Shown here: in pieces, positions 6,860 to 16,713 of the stretch
Position numbering within the stretch: position 1 is the first letter of the stretch
How the letters are laid out: every line of letters begins with the position of its first letter
Assembly (NCBI RefSeq): GCF_900110995.1
Contig: NZ_FOJF01000001.1
Span: forward strand, 1,691,199 to 1,755,198
Reading direction: 5' to 3'
DNA from: Chitinophaga sp. YR573
Lineage (GTDB): Bacteria; Bacteroidota; Bacteroidia; Chitinophagales; Chitinophagaceae
Length of the DNA: 64,000 nucleotides
Notes under the pieces: model-generated
What the model saw: the letters and a program-made list of their open reading frames with translations, nothing else
Databases searched by the model: none
What the model was told of the DNA's origin: nothing
Made by a program: the position numbers and the translations under genes

Positions 6860-9403
6860 TCAGATATCAGAGAGTATCATTAACGGTACCTTTTCGGGAT
6901 ACAGATACCGGAGCAGAAAATGAATAATTCCGCTATTGCCAATGATCAGATCGGCATATGGGGCGTGTGCATCATTTTGGATCCAGTATGTTTTTTCTTC
7001 ATTGCCTGCGTTGGTATGCAGGAATATTCCTGCAATCCAGTCTGCACGATGACGCCAATTATTATTTTTAAATACCCTGTAAGCTTCCAGGTATATTTCC
7101 CCTAAACCAGCTAACCCATTATTAAATGTATAGTTATTAGTAGTTATACGGGAAGGTATTGATAATAACATTTTCTCTGCATAGTTTTTGAACCTTACAT
7201 CCTCCGTTACCTCAAAAGCTTTGATAAACGTTAATGCAACACCTGCAATACCATTCAAAGCAATAGAAGTAGCTTTATATTTTTCCTCCAGCCATTCCAG
7301 GGATTTCTCTACTCTTTTTAAAAGGTCAAGGTTCTGGGTTAACTGATAACATTCCAATAAAAACCATGTAATACCAGCATTCCCTTTTTCAAAAACCGGG
7401 AGTTTCTTATCAGATAACCATGTCCCATTTCGATTTTGTAATTCTAATACCGTGAGAATTACAGCTGATAAGCGCTCGTTTACAAAATTCAGGTCCAGGT
7501 AACGAAGACATCGTAATAATGCAATGCCATATCCGGCAATCCCATTTTCTACATCTATCCCTTCAGGAAGGTCGTGCAACAAGTTTTTAAGATAAGTAAT
7601 GTGTTCCTTATTGTTTTCGATAAGACCTGCATCTAAGGCTGCTGTCAACGCAACAGCTATACCCGTTTTATCATTAAATAAGCCTGCAGGAGCCTCTAAT
7701 GCAAAATCCAGGTAACGCTCACACAGGAATGTCCAATTTGCCTGTAATATGCTATTATGGGTATCTATGGGCATCCCGGCCTTTTCAACCCGGCTCAGTA
7801 AATAAAGGATTCCTCCAATCCCTTTATATAACCCAACAAATACGTTACGGTCCTGACGAAAAGAATAAATCTGTGAGGTCCAGTAACCCTCCTGATCTAC
7901 TACTTCAGGTGCATATAATCCCGAAACAGCACGTTCTACCAATCGTTTTATTACTCCTTTGTTTATTATTGGCATAAATTCTATATCCGGCTGTTTCCTG
8001 TATTCTGATAATACCTCCGTTATTTCCGGAATAGATGGACGCCTTTCCGGATTATAATCCAGACATCTGATAATAAGGTCTGTCAGCTCCTTGTTACCGA
8101 TAAAGTAAAACAAATTATTATACAGGTTTTCTCCGGTGAATTTCTGAGGCTCCAAGCGGATTATTGCCGTCAGGATAAGCGCACCAAGGCTATAAATATC
8201 CTGCCTGAAATCAGGAATAGCATGTGTTTTTTGTTCCGGAGACATATACCCGGGTGTTCCTCCATCAAAAGGGGAATCTGACTTTGACACATCATAGGCC
8301 AGTTCAATATCCAATACGTGTAGTTTCCCCTTTTTGTCAACCATGAAGTTAGTGGTGCTGATATCCCGATGCACGTATCCTTCCTGGTGCATAATACCTA
8401 TCAGGTTTGTAATTTCAAGCAGATAACTGATTACGGTCCGCCTCTTTTCTTCCGGTAGTTCCACCCAGTTATGGAACATAAATTGTTCATCTAAAAACTG
8501 ATGGAAAGTAATCCCATTGATATACTCCATCACCAGATAAGTATTCCCATTTTCTATGAAGTAATCAATCAGATATGGCAATGGTATTTTATCTCCCAGC
8601 AAGAGGAGTAATTGTTGCTGCCATAATAGTCTGTCCCCTATATCACGACCGATATTATCTGAAAACATGCCCGATCTTCCTTCTTTAATTAAACATTGCT
8701 GAGAATTCAATAATCCCTTTTTGAATTTTCCCCGCATCACTCTTCCCTTGGGCAATACTTCTATCTCTTTTTCTAAATAGTACTTATTATTCAGGATCTT
8801 TCCGGATGTAGGTAGCTGCCAATTGGCAATATTTTTAAACGGCCAGTGAATCTTCTCCGGTAAACGGTATGGGATCGTATATTTATCTTCTACCGGCGTT
8901 CCACTATCATCATAAAAATATTCTCCATTTGGCCGGACTATCGGAATGAACGGGCCATACCGGACGTGTACAATTCCATTCAGGTAAGCAGAACTGGGTA
9001 CAATCGTCCCTTTATATGTTTCAGTAAGAGAAATCAGTTCTGTGGCAAGAGATTCAATGTCAGACTGATTATCCGGATAAATACAAATTACCTTTCCCAA
9101 TCGTTCATACCCAAAAGACCCTTCTTTCAAATGATAATGCATCTCGCGGTTAAAGGGTATTTTAAATGCGATATTCCTGGATGAGAGATAAGGAACCAGT
9201 TTCTCTAATAAAGGAGATAAATGAGGCAAAGAAACGGGGATATAAAACATCCACCCAAGCATATCTACTATTTCTCCAACCTGTAAATAATATTCCGATA
9301 ATTTATAATTAATATTAAACGGCTGTAAGAAAATCGTATAATCTATGTTCTCAGGAAAGAGGATAACTGTATTTACTAACGCAGAATGGTTTTTAAGTTG
9401 CAT
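6860..9403 (-). CDS. Class III-like lanthionine synthetase (lyase, kinase, zinc-less LanC cyclase)
   Basis: A protein of about 847 residues. The first 200 residues match the position of the lyase domain of LanKC enzymes. Residues about 215-480 are a Ser/Thr kinase with GRVMRGKFKKG, the catalytic loop HRDISTTNF (about 344), DIE in place of DFG (about 364) and GTPGYMSPE. Residues about 495-840 are a LanC-like alpha/alpha barrel with repeated glycine motifs (GIGGILYLL, NGIAGYGIALLR, KGNAGITWF, NGIAGVALTF, NGLAGLGEIYL). The Cys, Cys-His zinc ligands of LanC/LanL are absent at the expected repeats (EKGNAG and ALNGIAG), which points to class III rather than IV. Such enzymes phosphorylate and dehydrate Ser/Thr and cyclise with Cys. 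I chose the ATG at 9403 because the longer frame starts at TTG 9418. No short precursor gene lies next to it. Confidence 0.85.
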   Translation of the reverse strand: MQLKNHSALVNTVILFPENIDYTIFLQPFNINYKLSEYYLQVGEIVDMLGWMFYIPVSLPHLSPLLEKLVPYLSSRNIAFKIPFNREMHYHLKEGSFGYERLGKVICIYPDNQSDIESLATELISLTETYKGTIVPSSAYLNGIVHVRYGPFIPIVRPNGEYFYDDSGTPVEDKYTIPYRLPEKIHWPFKNIANWQLPTSGKILNNKYYLEKEIEVLPKGRVMRGKFKKGLLNSQQCLIKEGRSGMFSDNIGRDIGDRLLWQQQLLLLLGDKIPLPYLIDYFIENGNTYLVMEYINGITFHQFLDEQFMFHNWVELPEEKRRTVISYLLEITNLIGIMHQEGYVHRDISTTNFMVDKKGKLHVLDIELAYDVSKSDSPFDGGTPGYMSPEQKTHAIPDFRQDIYSLGALILTAIIRLEPQKFTGENLYNNLFYFIGNKELTDLIIRCLDYNPERRPSIPEITEVLSEYRKQPDIEFMPIINKGVIKRLVERAVSGLYAPEVVDQEGYWTSQIYSFRQDRNVFVGLYKGIGGILYLLSRVEKAGMPIDTHNSILQANWTFLCERYLDFALEAPAGLFNDKTGIAVALTAALDAGLIENNKEHITYLKNLLHDLPEGIDVENGIAGYGIALLRCLRYLDLNFVNERLSAVILTVLELQNRNGTWLSDKKLPVFEKGNAGITWFLLECYQLTQNLDLLKRVEKSLEWLEEKYKATSIALNGIAGVALTFIKAFEVTEDVRFKNYAEKMLLSIPSRITTNNYTFNNGLAGLGEIYLEAYRVFKNNNWRHRADWIAGIFLHTNAGNEEKTYWIQNDAHAPYADLIIGNSGIIHFLLRYLYPEKVPLMILSDI

Positions 9404-9582
9404 AGTTAAATAATTCAAAATTAATTAACCCCCATGAAGAAATAATTAATAGGATCCTTAAAAAATTTGGAAAGTAGTGGTTATTTTTTATTTATAGGAC
9501 AATTTTGTAAATTACATGAACCAATAACAACTCTTTTATTATAGTTCTATGATTAAATGCCGGCTAACCTAAAATCCTCCTT

Positions 9583-10032
9583 ATGTTAGTTTATGAAGGC
9601 TATAGTGATCATGATTTGTTCTTTCTGCTGCAATCCGGTAATGAGAATGCATTCAATGCTATATTTGACCGCTACCATAAACGTTTATTTATAGAAGCAT
9701 TTGCCATCCTTGGAAATGAAAAAGATGCCAGGAATATTATGCAGGAAGCATTTATCTTATTATGGAGTAAAAAAGAAAAGCTGGATATAAGTAATTGTCT
9801 GAAAGCTTATCTTTCAAAGGTAATAAGGAATAAATCTATTGATCTGATCCGTAAAAAAAACCGCACCCATCATAATTTATGGAGTGAAAATAAAGAGTTG
9901 GCACAACAGATCAATATTGCCGTTGGGAGTCGCAGCATATGGAGATTTTTCTTTCTTAAGAATATACAATCCTTTAGGAACCGGATTCACCGGGGGCTTA
10001 AATCATTACGTAAAAAGCTAAAGCATAGTTAA
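9583..10032 (+). CDS. ECF sigma-70-like factor with eroded region 4, possibly inactive
   Basis: A 149-residue protein, shorter than the usual 170-190. Residues 1-95 are a good sigma region 2 (FNAIFDRYHKRLF, ARNIMQEAFILLW, LKAYLSKVIRNKSIDLIRK). After NKELAQQINIAV, which aligns with KELNHQLQMAI of the intact factor at 34636, the conserved helix-turn-helix of region 4 is missing. Instead there is the odd stretch GSRSIWRFFFLKNIQSF before the normal closing NRIHRGLKSLRKKL. About 15-20 residues appear to have been lost, removing most of the -35 recognition element. It may be a decayed gene or a factor with altered promoter choice. It sits between the lanthionine synthetase (divergent) and the receptor gene. 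Confidence 0.75.
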   Translation: MLVYEGYSDHDLFFLLQSGNENAFNAIFDRYHKRLFIEAFAILGNEKDARNIMQEAFILLWSKKEKLDISNCLKAYLSKVIRNKSIDLIRKKNRTHHNLWSENKELAQQINIAVGSRSIWRFFFLKNIQSFRNRIHRGLKSLRKKLKHS

Positions 10033-10103
10033 TTCTCATAAAAAGTCAGTTAAGCATTTCCGCTATAGTGCGGAGGCAAAGCCTCCCGGTTTTCTCCCTG
10101 ATG

Positions 10104-10139
10104 TCCTAACATTAATTACGTAAATACTTAGTACTTTAC
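10104..10139 (+). promoter_or_regulatory. TCCTAA-type promoter of the receptor/GT-C operon
   Basis: TCCTAAC at 10104-10110, 21 bp, then TACTTTAC at 10132-10139. The 15-mer TGATGTCCTAACATT is identical to the AraC1 promoter (5545-5559), and the leader that follows is also similar. Confidence 0.6.
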
Positions 10140-10306
10140 ATTATACGAGTTAGATGTGTGATTGCACAAATAAATGACCCATTGCCCGATACGTTAACAA
10201 GTATAGCGAGGAACCCATTTTCACTATACTAAATTAATAGCTCCTGGTAACTTATGTAATTCCCCATTCCATCAGGAACGATTTGTTATTCCATTGCATA
10301 CAGTTC

Positions 10307-12631
10307 ATGTTTAGCATAAAAAGGATATTTTTTTCCCTATCTCTTTTGTTTAGTCTGTATGATGCATCGGGCCAAACCACTAACCCTATCCTCTTAAAGG
10401 AAGTAATTGTAAAAGGTAAATACCCGCCGATAGTTATAAAAGAAGATACACTTGAGTATAGGGCAGATGAGTATCACCTGATGAGGAATAGTTCGGCAGA
10501 GGACCTTTTAAGACGTTTGCCGGGCATAGAAATCGATATGGATGGGAATATCACCTTTATGGGAAAGAGGATCCGTAAGGTGCGGATTAATGGCAAAGAT
10601 GTGTTTATAAATGATATTAAAAGTCTGACTCGCCTGTTCCCTGCAGACATGATTGAAAAAATACAACTGATAGATGATTATGGTATTATGGCCCGGGTTA
10701 TCGGCAGAAAAACAGGAGAGCCGGAACAGGTTATCAATATACAAACGGTTATGAATAAAATACTTCAAGGGAAAGGAATTGCCGGTGCGGGTAATAATGG
10801 CAGATATAATGCGGCCGTAATGGCCAATTATTTTAATGATCAGCAACAGTTATTAATAAATGGGACCAGTAATAATATAAATACCCTAACGGGGAATAAC
10901 ACCAATACTAATGGCAACATTAATTATCAACATACAATAAGTAAAGCATTATCTGTAAATTCCGGTATATCCTCCGGGCATACTACCAATGAGCTGCTGT
11001 CTCACAGTTTTATTAATAATATAACGTCCGAAGGTCTCCTTCATGTAGATAATAGCAGCAATAACAATAGTAATAATAACAACCATAGTTTTACCGGTGA
11101 AGCAAATTATATTCCGAACCCCACGACGTTCATCAACGTTATGATAAATACTACACTGAATAATACTGCCAGTGGCAGTCAGTTTACCGCAATACAAAGT
11201 GGTCTTCAACGTAAAGATCAGCTAACCGTCAATAATATCAGCAGCCACGAGCCAACATGGTCTGGCAATTTATCAGCTTCTCACCGCTTTAACAAATCAG
11301 GCAGGATTGTATCGTTTAACTTTTCCGTTATTAAAATTAATAATGACAATAAACAGAATAGCTATGACAGCCTACGATATTACAATAATGATACCGCTAT
11401 AGGTGATTCTCTATTACACCAGTCTTTATATAAAAAGAATCACAATCTTATAACCAAACCGGAAATATCTTTTGTACAACCATTAAATACGGTTTCCAGT
11501 CTTGAGCTAAAATATGGTGTTACTTCTACCATAATAAAGAACGAACAGGAAATACAATGGGGTGAAAAATATATTGATTCTCTCAGTAGTAAATACAAGT
11601 ATACCAGGCTACAACATCAGGTATCGTTCAACTACCAGAGAAAAAAGGGCAAGTTCGATTATACATTAGGCGCGTTATTTCAACCATCCATTCTCCAGAC
11701 GGGGATAACACGTACACAGCGTATAGCACCCCTGGTACCGATTGTTAATATGCAATATAAATTACCAAAATCAGCCATCACATTTATTTATTCAGGCGAG
11801 AGCATCTTCCCTAGCTACCAGCAATTACAATCTGTACCAGACCTTAGCAACAACCAGTTCCCTATTATAGGCAATCCGGATTTACAGTCATCACTTACTC
11901 ACTCAATCCTATTGAGCTATCGTGCAGTAAAAACGAGTACGCTACTGCTACTCTTTGCAGCCAGTTATACAAAGGATAAAATTGTAACGAATAGCTTGTT
12001 GGTAAAGGATAGTTTCAATACCGTAAAGCAGGAAACACATTTCTTGAATACCAATGGTGATTATTTTTTCCGTTTCCTTTATAGTTGGTCCAGACGATTT
12101 AATAACGGGAAATACAATCTATTATTCAATGGGAATAATACTTACAACAATAGTATATTATATATGAATAATGTACGAAGAACGACACATAACCTGGCAA
12201 GTACGCTGTCCGCGAAAGCCTCTATTACTCGGGATTGGCTTGAAATAACCGGAGTAGTGAATTATACCTACAACCGGAATGTGTACATCCTTTCGGAGAA
12301 TAATATTACTAATCTTGGCACATGGGTATTCGGTTTAAATGGCAAAGTCAATTTCGCCAAAACACTTATACTGGCAGCAGATGTAAGTAAACAAATGAAT
12401 ACCGGATATGCTATTGGAACGAACCCCTTACTATTAAATGCTTCCATTGAAAAACTACTTTTTAAAAATAAATTAACGGTTCGCCTCCAAGGCAGTAACC
12501 TGTTAAATGAAGCCGCGCTGTTATCACAATCTATTTCAGGCAATGCGATTACCCAAAAGCAGGATAATCTGGCAGAACGATATTTTATACTAACTATCCA
12601 ATATGATCTAAGGAAAACATTTAAAAAATAA
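10307..12631 (+). CDS. Outer-membrane beta-barrel receptor, TonB-dependent-receptor-like
   Basis: About 774 residues from the ATG at 10307; the longer frame begins at a TTG (10283). A signal peptide ends near DASGQ. Residues about 25-150 form a plug-like domain with LLKEVIVKGKYPP, SAEDLLRRLPGIEIDMDG and KVRINGKDVF, the usual layout of Bacteroidota receptors lacking the carboxypeptidase-regulatory domain. The remainder is rich in alternating polar and aromatic strands with long Asn/Ser/Thr loops (for example residues 190-260), typical of a 22-strand barrel. It is followed after 5 bp by the GT-C membrane protein, so the two are probably one operon. A role in exporting or importing a modified peptide or glycan of the neighbouring genes is possible but inferred only from position. 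Confidence 0.82.
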   Translation: MFSIKRIFFSLSLLFSLYDASGQTTNPILLKEVIVKGKYPPIVIKEDTLEYRADEYHLMRNSSAEDLLRRLPGIEIDMDGNITFMGKRIRKVRINGKDVFINDIKSLTRLFPADMIEKIQLIDDYGIMARVIGRKTGEPEQVINIQTVMNKILQGKGIAGAGNNGRYNAAVMANYFNDQQQLLINGTSNNINTLTGNNTNTNGNINYQHTISKALSVNSGISSGHTTNELLSHSFINNITSEGLLHVDNSSNNNSNNNNHSFTGEANYIPNPTTFINVMINTTLNNTASGSQFTAIQSGLQRKDQLTVNNISSHEPTWSGNLSASHRFNKSGRIVSFNFSVIKINNDNKQNSYDSLRYYNNDTAIGDSLLHQSLYKKNHNLITKPEISFVQPLNTVSSLELKYGVTSTIIKNEQEIQWGEKYIDSLSSKYKYTRLQHQVSFNYQRKKGKFDYTLGALFQPSILQTGITRTQRIAPLVPIVNMQYKLPKSAITFIYSGESIFPSYQQLQSVPDLSNNQFPIIGNPDLQSSLTHSILLSYRAVKTSTLLLLFAASYTKDKIVTNSLLVKDSFNTVKQETHFLNTNGDYFFRFLYSWSRRFNNGKYNLLFNGNNTYNNSILYMNNVRRTTHNLASTLSAKASITRDWLEITGVVNYTYNRNVYILSENNITNLGTWVFGLNGKVNFAKTLILAADVSKQMNTGYAIGTNPLLLNASIEKLLFKNKLTVRLQGSNLLNEAALLSQSISGNAITQKQDNLAERYFILTIQYDLRKTFKK

Positions 12632-12636
12632 ATTCT

Positions 12637-14079
12637 ATGCAGGTAAATTTCATCCGGGATAATAAATATATTTCTCTAGCCCTTATCACTATGATATTAC
12701 AGTTTATATTGCTTAAATTTTTCTTTCCTTTCCCGAGCTTTACATATGATTCTTATCATTATCTAGAAAATGCAGATACAAATACCTATTCAAATATATG
12801 GCCGGTTGGATATTCCAATTTTTTACGATTTATCAGTGCATTTACACATTCAGATGTTATATTGATCTTTTGTCAATGGCTCTTTTATCATATTGCTGCC
12901 CTATATTTCTTTTTTACTATTATTAATTTAACATCCTGTAGCAGATGGGTAAAATATGGCATATTTTGCTTCCTGTTTCTAAACCCTATATTCCTGTATT
13001 TAAGCAATTTCATTTTAAGCGATCTTTTTTTTATCAGTTTGAGTTTAATATGGATATCACAACTTTTCAGAATAATATACCATCCAACAACGAAGATTTT
13101 GTTGTGGCATGCAGCAGTACTCCTGTTCATAATTACAGTTAGATATCAGGCAATATTTTATCCTCTCATTAGCCTGACTGTTTTCACTTATTGTCACTTA
13201 TCCCACAAAAAAAAGATGATTGGATGGCTGATGATTGTGCTATTTACAAGTGGCCTTATTTTGCTTACAGTCCATCAAAATGGGAGAACATTAGGGGTTA
13301 ACCAGCTGTCGGCTTTTGGTGATTGGCAATTAACCAATAATGCGATGCTTATGTATGAGAAAATACCGGAAAAAGAACGAAAGTCTGATAGCGTACCAAA
13401 AAAATTTGCAGCGCTACACAAAGTCGTTACACATTATATTGACACGTTACAACTTTTATCCGTACGGCACGATGGGTTAAATGGGTATTACTCAAATGAC
13501 TATTATTCCCCTCTGCATTTATATGGAAGAACCCTGAACAAAACAAACTATTATCTTTCTTCCAAGCAAATGGTTGCTTTGGCCCCTCTGTACAGAGAGT
13601 ATGGATTATATCTTATAAAAAAATACCCAACTGATTATTTGCATTATTATGTAAAGCCTAATCTCTCTTATTATTTATTACCTCCGGATGATATCTTACG
13701 TTTTTATAATAATGGTCAGGATACTATACAACCGCTTGCCAAAAAATGGTTCTCATATAAAACTAATAAAGTAAGTACTTACCTAAAAAGAAAAGATTAT
13801 GAACCTTTTCGTATTTCAACTATACTGGTACCTGTAACTACTATGGTTTTTTTAGTAGCTAATTTTTTCTATTTCATAAGCGGGGCATATAAAATGGAGA
13901 CCAAACAATTTCATATGGTCTTATCATTTATGTACTTATACTGGATTCTCAATCTGTTTTTCAGTGTGTTAGCGGCCCCTATCATATTCAGATATCAGCT
14001 ATTCAATATGATCTTATGTTTCAGCTTTTCAATATTATTAGCCGGCTCCCTGTTAAAAAAGGATAATTCTACCAGTTAG
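12637..14079 (+). CDS. Polytopic GT-C-like glycosyltransferase, paralogue 1
   Basis: A 480-residue integral membrane protein with roughly ten hydrophobic helices. After the first helix comes a large-loop motif, FPFPSFTYDSYHYL, followed by WPVGYSNFLRF. In GT-C enzymes of the ArnT/PMT type an acidic residue in this first extracytoplasmic loop is catalytic, here Asp in DSY (about residue 39). Such enzymes move a sugar from a polyprenyl-phosphate donor to a protein or lipid outside the cytoplasm. A soluble loop at about 210-330 (QLSAFGDWQLTNNAMLMYE) is shared with paralogues at 25405, 39734 and 55992. It starts 5 bp after the receptor stop. Its stop abuts that of the convergent S9 peptidase gene. 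Sugar and acceptor are unknown; the GT-C call rests on motif position and topology. Confidence 0.75.
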   Translation: MQVNFIRDNKYISLALITMILQFILLKFFFPFPSFTYDSYHYLENADTNTYSNIWPVGYSNFLRFISAFTHSDVILIFCQWLFYHIAALYFFFTIINLTSCSRWVKYGIFCFLFLNPIFLYLSNFILSDLFFISLSLIWISQLFRIIYHPTTKILLWHAAVLLFIITVRYQAIFYPLISLTVFTYCHLSHKKKMIGWLMIVLFTSGLILLTVHQNGRTLGVNQLSAFGDWQLTNNAMLMYEKIPEKERKSDSVPKKFAALHKVVTHYIDTLQLLSVRHDGLNGYYSNDYYSPLHLYGRTLNKTNYYLSSKQMVALAPLYREYGLYLIKKYPTDYLHYYVKPNLSYYLLPPDDILRFYNNGQDTIQPLAKKWFSYKTNKVSTYLKRKDYEPFRISTILVPVTTMVFLVANFFYFISGAYKMETKQFHMVLSFMYLYWILNLFFSVLAAPIIFRYQLFNMILCFSFSILLAGSLLKKDNSTS

Positions 14080-16656
14080 TTATGGTATTGCTCCTGATGT
14101 ATCGGGCTCAAGGCCGGTATCAATCCCTTTTTTTGAAGCCGGTATTCCTTTTGTCATCCATCTTGCAGGAGGAGCTCCTTTTAGATAATGATTAAAAAAC
14201 TGTGTAAGGCGGATCGTATAATCTGTTGCATCTTTAAGAAAGAAAATTCCATGTCCATCATCATCATATTGTAACATCCAGGCCTTTTTCCCAAGACGAC
14301 GCAGCGCAGTAAAAAGCTCTATTCCCTGAGAAAAAGGCACATTACTATCTTTTTTATTATGCATGATCAACAGAGGGGTTGTGACATTGTTTATGTCAAA
14401 AATGGGAGAATTGCTGATGTATGATGTTGGCTGATCCCATAATGTGGCTTTCATCCGGAATTGTCTTACTTCGTAGAGTGGTTGCCTGCTTTGGCCTGAC
14501 TGAAACAGATCTCCATAATCGCTTATGAGATCCGAGGGGCCAGCCGAAGACATTGCAGCTGCAAACAGGTGAGTATGGGTTATAATATAATTGGTTTCAT
14601 ATCCGCCCCAGCTGTGCCCCTGTAATCCCATCCTTGTGGTATCCACCCAGGGGAACTTACTTAAATATCCGGCAGCTGACATTACAGCGTCAAAAGCACT
14701 TGGACCAGGACTACCTGTTTTATAATAAATATCAGGGATAAATACCAGATAGCCCTGACTTACAGCCAAAGGAATATTAAGAGGACCATAAACGCCTGTA
14801 AAGGATGGAACACGGTATTTATTTAACTCATCTGACATTCTTTCATAGAAATGAAAAATAACAGGGTATTGTTTAGCAGCGTCAAAATTTTCGGGTTTAT
14901 ATAATAACCCTTGTACTGGCCGGTTATCCGGCCCCACCCAATTGAGTAGTTCCACATTCAACCAGTTATATGCTTTTTCAGGGTAGATATTACTTAGTGG
15001 GGTAAAAGTCTTGAAATCAATAGTTAAAAAACAATTGGAGGATTCTGTAGCGCTCTCTCGTTTTACCAGGTATATTGCACTATTCCGGGCTTTAATGGAG
15101 GATAACTCGCAAAGGAAATTGTTACCTGGTAAGTCATAATAATAGGGGCCCATCGTCAATCGTACCGGATCCCCCCGTTGGCTGACTTTTTTTTTGTAAA
15201 AGCCACTTTCTTTAGTTTGCCGGTTGAATGCCATTAATATCAGTTCTTCATTCAATGCAATTGTTTTACCAGTATAATTATCAGCGAGGCGAAGAATTAT
15301 ATTATGCCGCCGGCCATAACCATTGGTGAGGTTAACAGGGTGCAGCTTCCCGGAAGGATCGAGTCTCCATATATCATACTGATCATAAACCAGGACCGCT
15401 GCATCATTTTCCAGCCAGGCTACGACCTCAAATCCACGGGGTCTTTGATCCATGTATAAATCGAATGTACTATCAATTAAAGGAACAGAGATAGCGGCAG
15501 TAATATTACGACTTTCACCTGTTGCCAATTCATAGCTATAAAGGTCATTTCCGGTAGTGTCCATATCTACCAGGTATTTTCCTCCCGTTGATTCCGAGAA
15601 AACTGACATCCGGATATTTGTCGGTTTCCTTTCTCCATTATTTACAGACATGATATAATAAGAAGGTTTTACTGATGAATTCCAATGGTCTTCTTCAATA
15701 TTACCTTTACTATGACTAATCCATGCTATATCATCTGTTCTTATTAGCACCACTTCATCTTCCTGTTCCAACCGGATTATCTGATGATCCTTCAATCGTA
15801 TTACAGCCGCAAAGCTTCTGGGCCATAACTCTTCTACTAATTGCTGTGACTGTAAGCGGGGATCTTTATAACTCCATACATCCACTTTTACAGCATCTGG
15901 CCGAGGACCCTGAGGGATGTTTTCTTTCAGGCTAAAAAACAGTTTACTTCCATCCTTGCTGAAGGCAGATATTCCATCTACCTGTCCATTTATCAATGCA
16001 ACAGCTTTACCTGTTTCTGTCTGATAATACCACAATGTATCTCCTATAGTGAAGGCAATTTGCGTTCCACAGGGATCCTGTACAAGATTACCAGGTTTCA
16101 CCCCATTATAGATTATGGCTTTATTTCCTGTGAGCAGGTCGATTCTTTCCAGATTTTCAGCTCTTTGTAATAGCAGGATATTACCATCATCACTTAACTC
16201 GTAAGTTACAGCTCCTGTAAAAACATGTTGTTTTCCAGTTAGCAGATTACGAATAACCAAATCTTTTTCGGATAAATAAGCGATGATTTGTTTTTGTTTA
16301 AAAAGCCTGTAAGCCTTTACATAAGGAACATATTCTGTTGTAGAATCAACTAGTGAAACTATTCCCAGGCTATCTGACTTATTCAGAAAGAGAACGATTG
16401 TCCCATTTGCCTCAATCATTTCAGAAGATAATATTCCCGGTAGTGTTGTTTGCTGATTAGTATGAGTAGATCGAATTACTAAAGTCCCACTTCCTTTTAA
16501 CTGGTAACGGATTGTATACATAATGTACTTGCCATCGCCAGAGAGAGCCACCCTTTTTATCAGCGGCCAATTATTCAATATACCTGTATCAAGTGTTTTC
16601 TTTTGGCAGAAACAGCTGTTCACATATAACAGCATCAGGAGGAAGATATATTTCAT
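14080..16656 (-). CDS. S9 family serine peptidase (prolyl-oligopeptidase fold), paralogue 1
   Basis: An 858-residue exported enzyme with a signal peptide ending near CFCQ. Residues 25-560 are beta-propeller-like repeats; the C-terminal 270 residues are an alpha/beta hydrolase domain. The catalytic Ser lies in GHSWGGYE (about 682), Asp in KKDSNVPF (about 769) and His in DDDGHGIF (about 801), the triad order of S9 peptidases, which cleave short peptides, often after Pro or Ala. Immediately upstream on the same strand are two small Cys-rich exported peptides (16714-16953, 16988-17221), so the three genes probably form one transcript. The pairing of an S9 enzyme with such peptides recurs at 36510/39290 and at 50054 next to the peptide array, which suggests the peptides are its substrate or that both are needed together. 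Confidence 0.9.
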   Translation of the reverse strand: MKYIFLLMLLYVNSCFCQKKTLDTGILNNWPLIKRVALSGDGKYIMYTIRYQLKGSGTLVIRSTHTNQQTTLPGILSSEMIEANGTIVLFLNKSDSLGIVSLVDSTTEYVPYVKAYRLFKQKQIIAYLSEKDLVIRNLLTGKQHVFTGAVTYELSDDGNILLLQRAENLERIDLLTGNKAIIYNGVKPGNLVQDPCGTQIAFTIGDTLWYYQTETGKAVALINGQVDGISAFSKDGSKLFFSLKENIPQGPRPDAVKVDVWSYKDPRLQSQQLVEELWPRSFAAVIRLKDHQIIRLEQEDEVVLIRTDDIAWISHSKGNIEEDHWNSSVKPSYYIMSVNNGERKPTNIRMSVFSESTGGKYLVDMDTTGNDLYSYELATGESRNITAAISVPLIDSTFDLYMDQRPRGFEVVAWLENDAAVLVYDQYDIWRLDPSGKLHPVNLTNGYGRRHNIILRLADNYTGKTIALNEELILMAFNRQTKESGFYKKKVSQRGDPVRLTMGPYYYDLPGNNFLCELSSIKARNSAIYLVKRESATESSNCFLTIDFKTFTPLSNIYPEKAYNWLNVELLNWVGPDNRPVQGLLYKPENFDAAKQYPVIFHFYERMSDELNKYRVPSFTGVYGPLNIPLAVSQGYLVFIPDIYYKTGSPGPSAFDAVMSAAGYLSKFPWVDTTRMGLQGHSWGGYETNYIITHTHLFAAAMSSAGPSDLISDYGDLFQSGQSRQPLYEVRQFRMKATLWDQPTSYISNSPIFDINNVTTPLLIMHNKKDSNVPFSQGIELFTALRRLGKKAWMLQYDDDGHGIFFLKDATDYTIRLTQFFNHYLKGAPPARWMTKGIPASKKGIDTGLEPDTSGAIP

Positions 16657-16713
16657 AAATGCGTATAAAAAATAACATCAACGGACTGTTTAATGCCTGT
16701 TGATGTTACCTTA

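Noticed and set aside
9419..9582. Search for a lanthipeptide precursor beside the synthetase
   Set aside because: No frame with a leader and Ser/Thr/Cys-rich core is present on either strand in this gap or in 6781-6859.
14074..14085. Second convergent pair abutting as TAG|TTA (GT-C 1 and S9 1), like 2993-2998
   Set aside because: No palindrome accompanies it; two such junctions in a compact genome can be coincidence.
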